DNA from: Candidatus Lindowbacteria bacterium RIFCSPLOWO2_12_FULL_62_27
Lineage (GTDB): Bacteria > Lindowbacteria > 2-12-FULL-62-27
Reading direction: 5' to 3'
Length of the DNA stretch: 64,000 nucleotides
Assembly (NCBI GenBank): GCA_001784175.1
Contig: MFPR01000001.1
Location: 124,001 to 188,000, forward strand
Part shown: piece by piece, positions 41,695 to 51,516 of the stretch
How the letters are laid out: each line of letters opens with the position of its first letter
How positions within the stretch are numbered: position 1 is the stretch's first letter
Notes under the pieces: generated by a model
Told to the model about the DNA's origin: nothing
The model's database searches: none
What the model saw: only the letters and a program-made list of their open reading frames with translations
Translations under genes and position numbers: made by a program

Positions 41695-43101
41695 TCACAC
41701 CACATATTTCCGGGCGTCCGCCAGTTTCCCTTCGATGGCGGCGGCGGCGACCATCACCGGACTCATCAAGATCGTCCGGCCCTGCGGGCTGCCCTGACGG
41801 CCGATGAAGTTTCGGTTGGAGGACGAGGCGCACAGTTCCCGGCCTTTGAGTTTGTCAGGATTCATGCCGAGACACATGGAACAGCCGGCGCCGCGCCATT
41901 CGAATCCGGCGTTCGTGAAAATCCGGTCCAGCCCCTCCGCTTCTGCTGCGCGCTTGACGCGCTCGGACCCCGGCACGACCAGCGCCCGGACGGAGGGCGC
42001 GACATGCCGGCCTTTCACGACCGACGCGGCCTCGCGAAGATCCGAGAGACGCGAGTTGGTGCAAGAGCCGATGAAAGCGACGTCGATCGGCAGGCCCTCC
42101 AGGCGCGCGCCGGCCTCCAGGCCCATGTGTTTCAGCGCCTGCGCGGCCGTCGCGCGTTCCGCCTCCGGCAGGCGCGCCGGGTCGGGAACGCGTTCGGTGA
42201 TTCCGACCGCCTGGCCCGGCGTGATGCCCCACGTGACGTGCGGCTCGATCTCGGACGCGTCAAGCTCGACCCCGTCGTCGTAGGCCGCGTCCCGGTCGGA
42301 GGCGACGGAGGTCCAGAAGGCCACGGCGCGGTCAAAGGCCGCGCCTGACGGAGAATACTCCCTCCCCCGGATGTAATTGAAGGTTGTTTCGTCCGGGTTC
42401 ACGTAGCCGATCCGCGCGCCGCCCTCGATGCTCATGTTGCAGATCGACATCCGCTCCTCCATCGTCATCCGCTCGACGCAGGGCCCGCCGTACTCGTAGG
42501 CGTACCCGATCCCGCCGTTCACGCCCAGCTTGCGGATGATCGCGAGGATCACGTCTTTCGAGTAGACCCCCCGAGGTAGTGCTCCGGTCACCTCGATCCG
42601 CCGGACCTTGAGGGGCGTCATCGCCAGGCACTGGGTCGCCAGCACGTCCTTGATCTGGCTGGTGCCGACGCCGAACGCGAGGGAGCCGAAGGCGCCGTGG
42701 GTGCTGGTGTGGCTGTCGCCGCAGGCGATGGTCATCCCGGGCTGGGTCAGCCCGGTCTCCGGCCCGATCACGTGCACGATCCCCTGCCGGCCGTCGCCCA
42801 AACCGAAAAAGGCAATCCCGAATTCCCGGGCGTTGCGCTCCAGCGCCGACATCATCTCCTCCGCCTGCCCATCCGCAAATGGCCGCGTCCGCGCATCGGT
42901 CGGCACGATGTGGTCGACCGTCGCGTAGGTCCGGCCCGGAAAGGCAACGGCGAGGCCCTGCTCGCGGAGCATGTCGAACGCCTGCGGGCTGGTCACCTCG
43001 TGGACAAGGTGCAGCCCGATCAAGAGCTGGGTCTGCCCGGTCGGCAACTGCGCGACCGCATGGGATTCCCAGACTTTTTGAAAGAGATTCCGCCCGGCCA
43101 T
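41695..43101 (-). CDS. leuC: 3-isopropylmalate dehydratase large subunit
   Basis: 468 residues, the E. coli-like length. 4Fe-4S ligands are visible in [12 protein letters not shown] and [28 protein letters not shown] is the aconitase signature. It is 3 bp upstream of leuD, with GAGGA before its ATG. Confidence 0.96.
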   Translation of the reverse strand: MAGRNLFQKVWESHAVAQLPTGQTQLLIGLHLVHEVTSPQAFDMLREQGLAVAFPGRTYATVDHIVPTDARTRPFADGQAEEMMSALERNAREFGIAFFGLGDGRQGIVHVIGPETGLTQPGMTIACGDSHTSTHGAFGSLAFGVGTSQIKDVLATQCLAMTPLKVRRIEVTGALPRGVYSKDVILAIIRKLGVNGGIGYAYEYGGPCVERMTMEERMSICNMSIEGGARIGYVNPDETTFNYIRGREYSPSGAAFDRAVAFWTSVASDRDAAYDDGVELDASEIEPHVTWGITPGQAVGITERVPDPARLPEAERATAAQALKHMGLEAGARLEGLPIDVAFIGSCTNSRLSDLREAASVVKGRHVAPSVRALVVPGSERVKRAAEAEGLDRIFTNAGFEWRGAGCSMCLGMNPDKLKGRELCASSSNRNFIGRQGSPQGRTILMSPVMVAAAAIEGKLADARKYVV

Positions 43102-43269
43102 TCCGTCCTCTTTTCGTGAAAAAATACTTGGCTTCTGCGCGGGATTTTAGAACACATCACCCGTTGGCGCAAGGTCGGTCAGTGTGGTGTACGGAATTAG
43201 GCCTGTATCTTATCGCGAATGTTGATCAGCGCAGTATCTACCCCGAATCCGGATCCGGTTCCTCCTTGC

Positions 43270-44850
43270 TCACTGCGCCGCGCCCAGCCACATGTGTTTG
43301 TACAGCCGCACATCCATCACGTTCAGGACCCAGCCCCCAACTTCCGGCCGCTTTAGAAAAGGATGCGTGTAGATGTACCAAGGCATGATCGGCGCCTCCT
43401 CCGCGAGAATCTCCTCGCACCGCTGAAAATACCGGTACCGCTCTTCCTGAGTCGCCGCCTGCGACGCCTTCCGCACCAGATCGTCATATTCGGCGTTGCT
43501 CCACCCGGTGTGGTTGTTCCCACCGTTGGTCACGTACATGTCGAGAAACGTGTTGGGATCGGGATAATCGCCCCACCATCCGGCCCGGCCGATGTCGTAG
43601 TCCAGTTTTCGTTTTGTGTCCAGAAATACTTTCCATTCCTGATTGTACAGCCCGACCTCGATCCCGAGTTCCCTCTTCCACATCTGCTGCAGCGTCTCCG
43701 CGACCTTTCGGTGACCCTCCATCGTGTTGTACAGAATGTCGAGCTTCGGAAAGCCCTTCCCGCCCGGATAGCCGGCCGCGGCAAGCAGCCGGCGCGCCTC
43801 CTCCGTATCATATCGCAGGCCTGCGCTCGGCGTGAACCCCGCCGTCGCCGGTGGCGTGAACGCGTACGCCGGCATCTGCCCGCCCCGCAGCACCTTCTCC
43901 ACCAGCGCGGTCCGGTCAATGGACATCGCCAGCGCCCGGCGGACCCGCTTGTCCTTCTGCGGGCCGCGCGTCACGTTGAGTTCGTAGTAGTACGTCCCGA
44001 AACTCGGAAACGCGCTGTAGACGTCCGTCTGCTCCCGCCAGTAGGGGATGCGCTCGAGCGGCACCGTGTTCGTCACGTGAATCTTGCCCGCGCGAAACTG
44101 CTTCTCCTCCGTCGCTTCGTCTTCGATCGGATAAAACCGGATTTCATCCAGCTTGACAACCGCCGCGTCCCAGTACGTCGGGCTGCGCTCGACGGCAATC
44201 ACCGAGTTCATTTCCCATTCCTTCAGCTTGAAGGGCCCGTTGCCCACGTAATTCTCAGGCCGCGTCCACCGCGTGCCGTGCGCCTCGACCGCACGCCGGT
44301 GTACGGGATAGAGCGCGTGGTGGTTCAACAGCGACAGGAAAAACGGCGTGGGGGACTCCAGCTCAACCACCAGCGTGTGCGAGTCCGGCGCGGACAGTCC
44401 GAGCGCGGCCGGGTCCTTGAGTTTCCCCTCGTTGTACGCTCTGCCGTTCTTGATGTAGTGCGCCTGATACGCGTATTCGGCGGCGGTGGCGGGCGCCAGC
44501 AGCCGCGTCCAAGAATAGACAAAATCATCCGCCGTGACCGGATCGCCGTTCGACCACCGCGCGACCTTTCGGAGGTGAAAGGTATAGGTCCGCCGGTCCT
44601 TGCTGACCTCCCAGCCCTCGGCCGCCGCCGGGATCGGCTGAAGCGTGGCCGGGTCCAGGCCGGTCAGGCCCTCGAGGAGTGCCTGCAAAATGTGAAACTC
44701 CAGCATCCCGGTCACGATCGCCGGGTCCAGGTCCTTGGGCTCCGCGCCGTTGCCGAGGTGCAGGACCGGCCGGGCCGGCCCGCCGGCCGGCGCGCGGCCG
44801 CCGCAGGCGGCCCAGACCAGGGCGAGGGCCGCCAGGCAACAGCATGCCAT
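43270..44850 (-). CDS. oppA: oligopeptide-binding lipoprotein OppA (SBP family 5)
   Basis: 526 residues from ATG 44850. The N-terminus is a lipoprotein signal ending ALVWAAC (lipid-modified Cys about residue 18). SBP_bac_5 features: GAEPKDLDPAIV, LRKVARWSNGDPVTADDFVY, GNGPFKLKEW and AGWWGDYPDPNTFLDMY. It captures peptides for OppBCDF, encoded 5 kb further along. The upstream ~80 bp is AT-rich. The frame extends upstream without OppA likeness. Confidence 0.92.
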   Translation of the reverse strand: MACCCLAALALVWAACGGRAPAGGPARPVLHLGNGAEPKDLDPAIVTGMLEFHILQALLEGLTGLDPATLQPIPAAAEGWEVSKDRRTYTFHLRKVARWSNGDPVTADDFVYSWTRLLAPATAAEYAYQAHYIKNGRAYNEGKLKDPAALGLSAPDSHTLVVELESPTPFFLSLLNHHALYPVHRRAVEAHGTRWTRPENYVGNGPFKLKEWEMNSVIAVERSPTYWDAAVVKLDEIRFYPIEDEATEEKQFRAGKIHVTNTVPLERIPYWREQTDVYSAFPSFGTYYYELNVTRGPQKDKRVRRALAMSIDRTALVEKVLRGGQMPAYAFTPPATAGFTPSAGLRYDTEEARRLLAAAGYPGGKGFPKLDILYNTMEGHRKVAETLQQMWKRELGIEVGLYNQEWKVFLDTKRKLDYDIGRAGWWGDYPDPNTFLDMYVTNGGNNHTGWSNAEYDDLVRKASQAATQEERYRYFQRCEEILAEEAPIMPWYIYTHPFLKRPEVGGWVLNVMDVRLYKHMWLGAAQ

Positions 44851-44923
44851 AGATATTTGACTGCTACGTATTGATATACAATATGAGTATATCCTTCGCA
44901 TTGGATTCTTATCTATTGATTTT

Positions 44924-46960
44924 CTATTTATTATCACCGTCCGGGACGCCCAGGTCCCGCAAAAACGCCCCGATCTCCGGCCGCCGGCCCAGAAACGACT
45001 GCACCAGCTCGTCCGGAGGACGCGAGCCGCCCTTCGACAGCACCTGCTCCCGCAGGCGACGGCCCGGAACCGGACTCAACAGGCCCCCGCCGTCCCGGAA
45101 CGCCTCGTACATGTCCGCCGCGATCATCTTCGACCACATGTATCCGTAATACCCGGCGGCGTAGCCCATCAGGTGGTCAAATCCGGCCGGACCGCACGTG
45201 CCGGGGATCTCGCCCATCTTTTCGATCTCACGCTTGAGGTCGAACCAGAGCTGGACAAGGTCGGGGACCTTCTGGTTCGGCGCCAGCATGTGCAGGGTGA
45301 GGTCAAAGATGCCGTAGAAGAGCTGGCGCTGCGTTTCGACGCCCGACGTCACGTTCCGCGACTGCACGATCCGCTCGACCAGGTCCGCCGGAATCGTGTC
45401 GCCGGTCTTGTAGTGCTTGGCGAACGTCGAAAGCACGGCGGTGTCCTGCAGCCACTTCTCGAACATCTGCGACGGCGCCTCCACAAAGTCCCGCATCACG
45501 CGGGTGCCGGAGACCGACGCGAAGGCCGTCGTCGACAGGATGCCGTGCAGGAGGTGGCCGAACTCGTGGAAGAAGGTCTCGACCTCGTCGAGCGACAGAA
45601 GCGACGGGCGGCCGGGCGCGGGTTTGGGAAAGTTCGTCACGATGGCCGACGCGGGAAGCTGAACGCGGCCGTCCGGAAAAATCTTGTGCGGCCGCAGGCC
45701 CCAGGCGGCGGCGTGCGTGTATTTGTTCGGCCGCGGATAGAGGTCCATGTAGAACTCGCCGATTTTTTCGCCCGCGGAGAAGACATCGTACCGCACCACC
45801 TCCTCGTGCCACGCTTCGCGCCCGCCAGCCACGCGCTTGAAATCGAGTTCGTAGATTTTCTGCGAGATCGACAGGAGCGCGCCGATCACCAGATCGGTCT
45901 GGAAATATTCCTTCACCTGCTGCGGATCGTAGTCGTATTTGCGGCGCGTCAGAATCTTGCTGTAAAAATTCCGGTCCCATTGCTCAAACGTCGCGGCTGT
46001 GTCGCCCGTCTCCTCGCGCTTCAGCGCCGTCAACTCGGCCATCTCGCCCGCGGCCTTGCGGTCCACCCGCCGGCGCACGTCCTCCAGAAAGACCCGCGCC
46101 GCGGCGGCGGTCTTGGCCATCCGCCGCGAGATGATCGAGTCGGCGTAGCTCTTCCGGCCCAAAAGTTTCGTCCGCTCCTGGCGCATCCGGATGATTTTTT
46201 CCAGGAGCGCCAGATTCTTATCGCTCGCGCGCTTCAGGTATCTGGCTCGAAGCTCTTTCCGGACGGACTCGTCCCGGCCGTAGTCCATGTACGGCAGAAA
46301 GACGGGATAATCGAGCGTCAGAACGTACTTGCCCTCCGGCGTCCGCTCCAGACGCTCGATGTAGTCGCTGTCCATTCCCGCGAGCTGATCCGCCGTCACC
46401 GGCAACGAGTCCCGGTAGGCGCGCAGGTTGCTTGAAAAATCGATGGCGAGGTCGGACAGCTCCTTCGACAGCTCCTTGAACCGCTCGCGCTTCTTGTCCG
46501 GCAGCGCCACGCCGCCGTCCTCGAAGTCCTTCAGCGTTTCGTCCAGAAGATACTGATCCTCCCCGCTGAGCGGCGGCTTGCGGGCCGCCAGCGCTTTGAC
46601 CGCAAGATACAATGCCCGGGAGCTGCCCACATCCACCAGAAATTTTGACGCGACCTTGTCGATCTCCTCGCCGGCCGCGCGGACAAAGGGGTCCGGATGG
46701 ACGTAGGCGTAAAAGCCGGGCCAGTTCACGGCTTCCTCCATCCGATTGTAAAAGTCATCCAGGGATTCCATCGTGTTTTGAAACGTCCGGTCGGCGGGAG
46801 CAATCGCCACGATCGCCTCCAGTTGGCGGTACGCGGTCCCCAACTCCGTCATGAAGGCGTCCACCATCGTTCGGACCGTGTCCCGGTCCTCCGCGCGAAC
46901 CTCGACCCCGTTCGCCTTCGCGACCTCCTCAAGGTCCGGCCCCGGAAACGAGTCCGGCAT
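44924..46960 (-). CDS. M3-family zinc oligopeptidase
   Basis: 678 residues from ATG 46960. The zinc motif is FFHEFGHLLHG with the third ligand in FVEAPSQMFEKW; the fold matches thimet-oligopeptidase-like M3 enzymes (GYAAGYYGYMWSKMIAADMY near the end). It cleaves short peptides in the cytoplasm, in keeping with the neighbouring opp genes. An upstream open stretch (to 47056) is translated repeat DNA and is excluded. Confidence 0.92.
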   Translation of the reverse strand: MPDSFPGPDLEEVAKANGVEVRAEDRDTVRTMVDAFMTELGTAYRQLEAIVAIAPADRTFQNTMESLDDFYNRMEEAVNWPGFYAYVHPDPFVRAAGEEIDKVASKFLVDVGSSRALYLAVKALAARKPPLSGEDQYLLDETLKDFEDGGVALPDKKRERFKELSKELSDLAIDFSSNLRAYRDSLPVTADQLAGMDSDYIERLERTPEGKYVLTLDYPVFLPYMDYGRDESVRKELRARYLKRASDKNLALLEKIIRMRQERTKLLGRKSYADSIISRRMAKTAAAARVFLEDVRRRVDRKAAGEMAELTALKREETGDTAATFEQWDRNFYSKILTRRKYDYDPQQVKEYFQTDLVIGALLSISQKIYELDFKRVAGGREAWHEEVVRYDVFSAGEKIGEFYMDLYPRPNKYTHAAAWGLRPHKIFPDGRVQLPASAIVTNFPKPAPGRPSLLSLDEVETFFHEFGHLLHGILSTTAFASVSGTRVMRDFVEAPSQMFEKWLQDTAVLSTFAKHYKTGDTIPADLVERIVQSRNVTSGVETQRQLFYGIFDLTLHMLAPNQKVPDLVQLWFDLKREIEKMGEIPGTCGPAGFDHLMGYAAGYYGYMWSKMIAADMYEAFRDGGGLLSPVPGRRLREQVLSKGGSRPPDELVQSFLGRRPEIGAFLRDLGVPDGDNK

Positions 46961-46975
46961 CGCAACGTCCAGACG

Positions 46976-47022
46976 CCTCTCCCCCTCCCCCCTTGTGGGG
47001 GAGGCCGGGTGGGGGGACGACT
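46976..47022. repeat. dispersed GC repeat, copy 1
   Basis: CCCCCCTTGTGGGGGAGGCC followed by GGGTGGGGGGA, preceded by C/T-rich sequence. A near copy occurs at 51438-51476. Both lie just upstream of a gene start and contain the hairpin CCCCC-TTGT-GGGGG. Probably a REP-like intergenic element. Confidence 0.6.
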
Positions 47023-47090
47023 TTCCTTCAGTTCGCATGGACGAAAACAGTATCACGCATGTGGAAAGAAGTAGAATCGGAACGCAGCGC

Positions 47091-47474
47091 TTATTGCTCA
47101 GGCGCCGGGGCCTCCGGAGCGGCCGGCGTCGGAATGCCGGCCGGATTGTCCACGCCGCCGGGCGTCGCCGGCGCCTCTTTCGGCGCCGTCTGCTCTTTGA
47201 TCTGCCGCTGAAAGACCGCCTCCTCGCGCTTGATCAGAGACCGCTGGCGTTCGACGACAAAGGAGATCAGCAGGCACGTCGAAAAAAATACGATCGCCGC
47301 CACCGCCGTCGCCTTCCCCAGCGCCGGCAGCGTCCCGCTGCCGAACACCGTCTGGGACGCGCCTCCGCCGAACATGCTCCCGATGTTCGCCTGTTGGGAC
47401 GCCTGCAGAAGCACGACGCCGATGATGAACAGACAGACCACCACGTGGATCACCAGCATTGCGGTTAATATCAT
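47091..47474 (-). CDS. secG: preprotein translocase subunit SecG
   Basis: 127 residues. Two membrane segments (VIHVVVCLFIIGVVLLQ and AVAAIVFFSTCLLISFVV) flank the conserved loop GSMFGGGASQTVFGSGT. The C-terminal Pro/Ala tail is longer than in E. coli. SecG helps SecYE move proteins across the inner membrane. Confidence 0.93.
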   Translation of the reverse strand: MILTAMLVIHVVVCLFIIGVVLLQASQQANIGSMFGGGASQTVFGSGTLPALGKATAVAAIVFFSTCLLISFVVERQRSLIKREEAVFQRQIKEQTAPKEAPATPGGVDNPAGIPTPAAPEAPAPEQ

Positions 47475-47513
47475 AGGGTGTTTTTTAGCCTATTCCCTCT
47501 CTAAAAACAAGCC

Positions 47514-47921
47514 TCATCTCCCCTGCCGTCTCAGGACGTCCATCTCGGCCTTCAGGCTCTCGATCTCCTGCGCCTGTTCCTTGATCGCATTGAGCATGGC
47601 AAAAAGAATCGGCCCGTGGTCGAGCGTCAGATACCCCTTGCCGCCCTGAACGGCCTCAGGAATCACCGCCTGGACCTCCTGCGCGATGAGACCGACATGC
47701 TCCCCGCTGTCGCGGATGCCCGCCGGGTTGTTTTTCTTGTACCGGTACCGCACGGGCGTAAGCTGTCGGAGTTCCGCCAAGCCCGCGTCAAATACGCCTT
47801 CGACATTCTTGAGCCGGCCATCCGAAACCGTCGACCCCCCGGCGCGCGATCCGGCCCGCGCCGCAGCCCAACAGGCAAAGGGCAGCATCAAACACACGCA
47901 GATCAGAATTGTCTTTTTCAT
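47514..47921 (-). CDS. secreted protein with an S74-type (tail-fibre chaperone) domain
   Basis: 135 residues. Signal peptide (TILICVCLMLPFACWAAA) and then the intramolecular chaperone domain: SDGRLKN, LRQLTPVRYRYK, HVGLIAQEVQAVIPEAV and LTLDHGPILFAMLNAIKEQ with a final coiled coil. In phage tail spikes this domain guides trimerisation and then cleaves itself off; here it stands alone after a signal peptide. Role unknown. Confidence 0.82.
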   Translation of the reverse strand: MKKTILICVCLMLPFACWAAARAGSRAGGSTVSDGRLKNVEGVFDAGLAELRQLTPVRYRYKKNNPAGIRDSGEHVGLIAQEVQAVIPEAVQGGKGYLTLDHGPILFAMLNAIKEQAQEIESLKAEMDVLRRQGR

Positions 47922-47942
47922 AGAGTCAACCCTCCTTTGAAA

Positions 47943-48767
47943 TCATAAAAACTCCACGCGGTCCGTTTCCACCAGCCCGCGACGCCGGCCCTCCTCAAGG
48001 AAAACCCGGATGGCGCGCTCGCCGCGCTCGCCCATATCGGCCGTCAGGTCGTTCACATACTGGTTGACGAATTGACGTGTCCGGGCCGGATCCAGCCCCC
48101 GCGAGAAGGTTTGCGCGTAAGATTCGGCCTCGGCCGGGTGGGAACGCGCGTAGGAGATGCTGGCGCTCAACAACCGGCTGAGTTCCGCGAGTGTTTCCGT
48201 TCCCAGATCCCGGCGGATCGCATTCACGCCGAGCGGCAGCGGCAATCCACCCGCGCGCGCCTTCCACCACACGCCGAGGTCCAGGAGCAGGTGCAACCCG
48301 TTTTCGGCGTACGTCAACTGGCCTTCGTGGATGAGAAGTCCAGCGTCCGCTTCGCCCCTCGATACAATCTCCATGATCTGATCGAACGGCGCCGCCACCG
48401 GCCGGAACTCGGGCAGCGCCAGGGACAGCGCGAGAAACGCGGATGTCTTCAAGCCGGGCACCGCGATTGTCCTGCCGCGCAAATCCTCCATCCGGCCCGG
48501 CCGGCGACCGACCACCACAGGACCGTAACCGTCCCCGAAGGAACCGCCGCTTCGCAGGATCAGATATTTGTCAGCCACGTCAGGATACGCCGCCACCGAA
48601 ATCGCGGTGACCGGCAGCTCTCCGGACTGCGCCTTGCGGTTCAGCGTTTCAATGTCATGAAGGGCGTGCCTGAAGACGTATCGTCCCGTATCGATTTTTC
48701 CCGCGGCCAGCGCGTAAAACATGTAGGCGTCGTCGGCGTCGGGACTGTGGCCCACCACTACTTCCAT
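47943..48767 (-). CDS. mqnD: 1,4-dihydroxy-6-naphthoate synthase (futalosine pathway)
   Basis: 274 residues. GHSPDADDAYMFYAL at the N-terminus, then PVTAISVAAYPDVADKYLIL, FDQIMEIVSRGEADAGLLIH and LPLPLGVNAIRRDLG are MqnD features. It converts cyclic dehypoxanthine futalosine to 1,4-dihydroxy-6-naphthoate on the way to menaquinone. The rest of the pathway is not adjacent. Confidence 0.92.
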   Translation of the reverse strand: MEVVVGHSPDADDAYMFYALAAGKIDTGRYVFRHALHDIETLNRKAQSGELPVTAISVAAYPDVADKYLILRSGGSFGDGYGPVVVGRRPGRMEDLRGRTIAVPGLKTSAFLALSLALPEFRPVAAPFDQIMEIVSRGEADAGLLIHEGQLTYAENGLHLLLDLGVWWKARAGGLPLPLGVNAIRRDLGTETLAELSRLLSASISYARSHPAEAESYAQTFSRGLDPARTRQFVNQYVNDLTADMGERGERAIRVFLEEGRRRGLVETDRVEFL

Positions 48768-48789
48768 TTTAGATTTTTGATTTTAGATT

Positions 48790-50139
48790 TCAAGCAGACA
48801 GGAAAGTCAAACCAATATCTGCGGCCTCTTTGCCGTCGACCTGCGCGGCGACGGCTGCGGATTCGAGCCGGTGCAGATACTCGGTCAGCTCGCGCAGGTT
48901 GTCGAAAAACGATATCTCCGGGCGGCGGATCTTGCATTCCGAAGCCTGCGGATGGCCGCCGCCGGTGATCTCGTCCTTGAAGCCGTGCCGCCCGACCAGT
49001 CGCGACGCCAGGTTCGAGCATATTTTGCCCAGATGGATTTTTTCCGACGTTCCGCGCATGGAGAAATGCGTCCAGCCGTTGTTGAGCCGGACGGCCATGA
49101 TCAGCGCGGCGGCCTCGTCGCCGTTTTTCTTCACCAGGTCGCCCAGTTTCACCGAGCCGATCATCGGCAACAGCGGCACTTCGCCGCCCACAAAGAAGTA
49201 AACCGTCACGGGGCCGATCTGGCCGGCGCGAAACGCGTTGTCCAGCTTCGCGCTCGTCGAGTCCCAGTCTTTCAAATACCACTCGTACATCCGGCGGATC
49301 GTCTCCGAATTCGGAATCATCCGGACGAACCGGTCGAGCGAGTCCACCGCCGGAAGGTTTGCCGCGTTTTGGCCCAGCTCGAGAAGCGCGTCGAGATGCA
49401 GGGTCGGCGGATGGGTGTCCTTCAGCGCCGGGTCGCGGTCGCCGTACCAGTACTGAAACCCGCCGCCGGTCACGGCGAAGGACAGCTCGGCGATCTGGTT
49501 CAAGACCAGCGTCCACTCCCGCTGGTCGATCTCCATCCATGTCGGCCGCGTGCGGATCTTCTCGAAGAGCCGGGGGAATTTTGCCGAGGCTTCATCATAA
49601 AACGGCACGATGTAATCCGCGATCGGAAACGTGTGCGGGCGGATCGACCAGTCGGCCCGAAGGCCCACGAGCGCGACGAAATCGTCGAAATCGGTCCGGC
49701 GGCCCAGTGCGGTCAGGATCCGGTGGCAGAGATACGCCGTGCAGCAGGGCTTGCGCGGATTGTAGACGATGCATTTCGCCGGCGTCCCCTGGTACAGATG
49801 ATGGTCGATCACGACGAAGTCCCGGCCCGGCACGGCGAAATCGTCGTAGTATCCACACGTGCCCTTGTCGATGCAAAAAATCGCGTCGAACCGCTCCCGG
49901 TCCGCCCACGCCTGGACGCGGAACGCCTCCAGCTCGAACGGCGCCGGCAGGTCCACCCGGTACTCGATCCCGAGCGCCTTGAAGAGCCGGATCAGAATCG
50001 CCGCCGCCGTGCCGCCGTCCGGATCGTCGTCGGCGAAAATCAAAATCCGTTTCCAGCGCTTCGACCGAAGGCCGTCCACGATCGCGGCAAAGGCGCCGTC
50101 GGTTTTCAATTCGGATTCGATATGCTCTTGATAAGTCAT
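48790..50139 (-). CDS. DHH/DHHA1 phosphoesterase (RecJ-like)
   Basis: 449 residues. DHH motifs: ADDDPDGGTAAAIL, VVIDHH and the DHHA1 motif EITGGGHPQASECK. Family members are single-strand exonucleases or oligonucleotide/cyclic-dinucleotide phosphodiesterases. Without the RecJ OB domains visible, the exact substrate is open. Confidence 0.85.
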   Translation of the reverse strand: MTYQEHIESELKTDGAFAAIVDGLRSKRWKRILIFADDDPDGGTAAAILIRLFKALGIEYRVDLPAPFELEAFRVQAWADRERFDAIFCIDKGTCGYYDDFAVPGRDFVVIDHHLYQGTPAKCIVYNPRKPCCTAYLCHRILTALGRRTDFDDFVALVGLRADWSIRPHTFPIADYIVPFYDEASAKFPRLFEKIRTRPTWMEIDQREWTLVLNQIAELSFAVTGGGFQYWYGDRDPALKDTHPPTLHLDALLELGQNAANLPAVDSLDRFVRMIPNSETIRRMYEWYLKDWDSTSAKLDNAFRAGQIGPVTVYFFVGGEVPLLPMIGSVKLGDLVKKNGDEAAALIMAVRLNNGWTHFSMRGTSEKIHLGKICSNLASRLVGRHGFKDEITGGGHPQASECKIRRPEISFFDNLRELTEYLHRLESAAVAAQVDGKEAADIGLTFLSA

Positions 50140-50170
50140 GAGGGGAGATTAATTGAACAGCCGCGCCTTT

Positions 50171-51400
50171 TCAATCCGCGACCACCCGGCGGCTCGTGGC
50201 TGGATAAATTCGCGCGAACACGGCTTTCAGGTAACGCCCTTCCGGAAAAATGGACGACACCGGGTGGTCCCCCGCGGCGCCCGCGATCCGGAATGCCTGA
50301 AACACCACGCCGGCCTCGGCCGCCGATCGGGTCAGGATCGACAGAAAGTCGGGCTCGGAAATCAGGCCCGAACACGAACACGTCAGAAGAACGCCCCCTG
50401 GCCGCACCGCCTTCATCGCCAGACGGTTCAGGTCCCCGTACGTCCGTCGCGCGCGCGGAATCTCGTCCCGCACGCCGGCCAGCTTCGCGGGGTCGGCAAT
50501 CACGAGGTCCGCGAGATCGCCGCGCGCGACCATGCCGCGCAGATGATCAAAAACGTCGGCATGCAGAAACTCCACCTGCGCGCCGTTCATGCGCGCGTTC
50601 TCGCCGGCCGTCCGGAGCGCCTTTTCGTCCAGGTCCACGCCGGTCACCGACGCGGCTTTCCCGAGCGCGGCGGCGATTGAAAATCCGCCTGTGTAGCAAA
50701 ACAAATCCAGCACGCGCCGCCCGGCCGACATCTGCGCCGCCTCACGGCGGTTTTCACGCTGGTCCAGAAAAAACCCGGTCTTGTGGCCGGCCCTGAAATC
50801 AACCTTCATCCGCACGCCGTTCTCCTGAATGACGACCGATTCCGGCGCCGGATGCCGCCGCGCAAGTTCCGCGCATTCCTTTTCGACGCCCTCGCGCACC
50901 GCATGCTTAGCGTCCGGCCGCACCACCATCCGGCAGGACGGGTAGAGTTCTCGGAGGCCCTTGGTCAGCGCATCCATGAAATACACGTACCCGGCCGAAT
51001 ACGGCTCGATCACCAGCACGTCCGCGTACTTGTCGACCATGAGGCCCGAGAGGCCGTCCGCCTCGCCGTGGATCAAACGGTAACTGTCGGACTGCCTGCC
51101 GATCCCCAGAATTTCCTCGCGCAGGCGCCGGGCCTCGGCCAGTTTCGCCCGGAAAAAACTCCAATCCAGCGGCTCGGACTCGCGCTCGGTCAAAAGCCGG
51201 ACCGCGATGTTGCTGACCGGGTTGTAAATCCCGCGCCCGACAAACTCGCCTTCCCGCGTCACGACCGTCACCGGCGCGCCGCACGGCAGCCGCTTCTTCG
51301 GCGGCCGCACCATCTTCTTGAAGATCCACGGATGAAGAGAATTCCGCCGCGCCCGAAGCTCGATCACGGGCAGCGCCTCATCCGACGGTCGAAATTTCAT
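50171..51400 (-). CDS. rlmI: RlmI-family 23S rRNA (cytosine-C5) methyltransferase
   Basis: 409 residues. PUA-like N-terminus (SLHPWIFKKMV), an EEHD-like middle, and the Rossmann methyltransferase with VLDLFCYTGGFSIAAALG, VIADPAKLAG and LLTCSCSG. RlmI methylates C1962 of 23S rRNA in E. coli. The catalytic Cys is in the TCSCSG motif. Confidence 0.9.
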   Translation of the reverse strand: MKFRPSDEALPVIELRARRNSLHPWIFKKMVRPPKKRLPCGAPVTVVTREGEFVGRGIYNPVSNIAVRLLTERESEPLDWSFFRAKLAEARRLREEILGIGRQSDSYRLIHGEADGLSGLMVDKYADVLVIEPYSAGYVYFMDALTKGLRELYPSCRMVVRPDAKHAVREGVEKECAELARRHPAPESVVIQENGVRMKVDFRAGHKTGFFLDQRENRREAAQMSAGRRVLDLFCYTGGFSIAAALGKAASVTGVDLDEKALRTAGENARMNGAQVEFLHADVFDHLRGMVARGDLADLVIADPAKLAGVRDEIPRARRTYGDLNRLAMKAVRPGGVLLTCSCSGLISEPDFLSILTRSAAEAGVVFQAFRIAGAAGDHPVSSIFPEGRYLKAVFARIYPATSRRVVAD

Positions 51401-51437
51401 GCGGCGACCTTATCACGCGGCGGCCGGGCTGTTAATC

Positions 51438-51476
51438 TCCCTCTTCCCCCCTTGTGGGGGAAGCTGGATGGGGGGG
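51438..51476. repeat. dispersed GC repeat, copy 2
   Basis: CTTCCCCCCTTGTGGGGGAA followed by GCTGGATGGGGGGG, similar to 46976-47022. It separates the divergent rlmI and the downstream membrane-protein gene. Confidence 0.6.
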
Positions 51477-51516
51477 TTCCCGCGAGATGTACCCCCTATG
51501 GAAGGAGGATGTTCGC

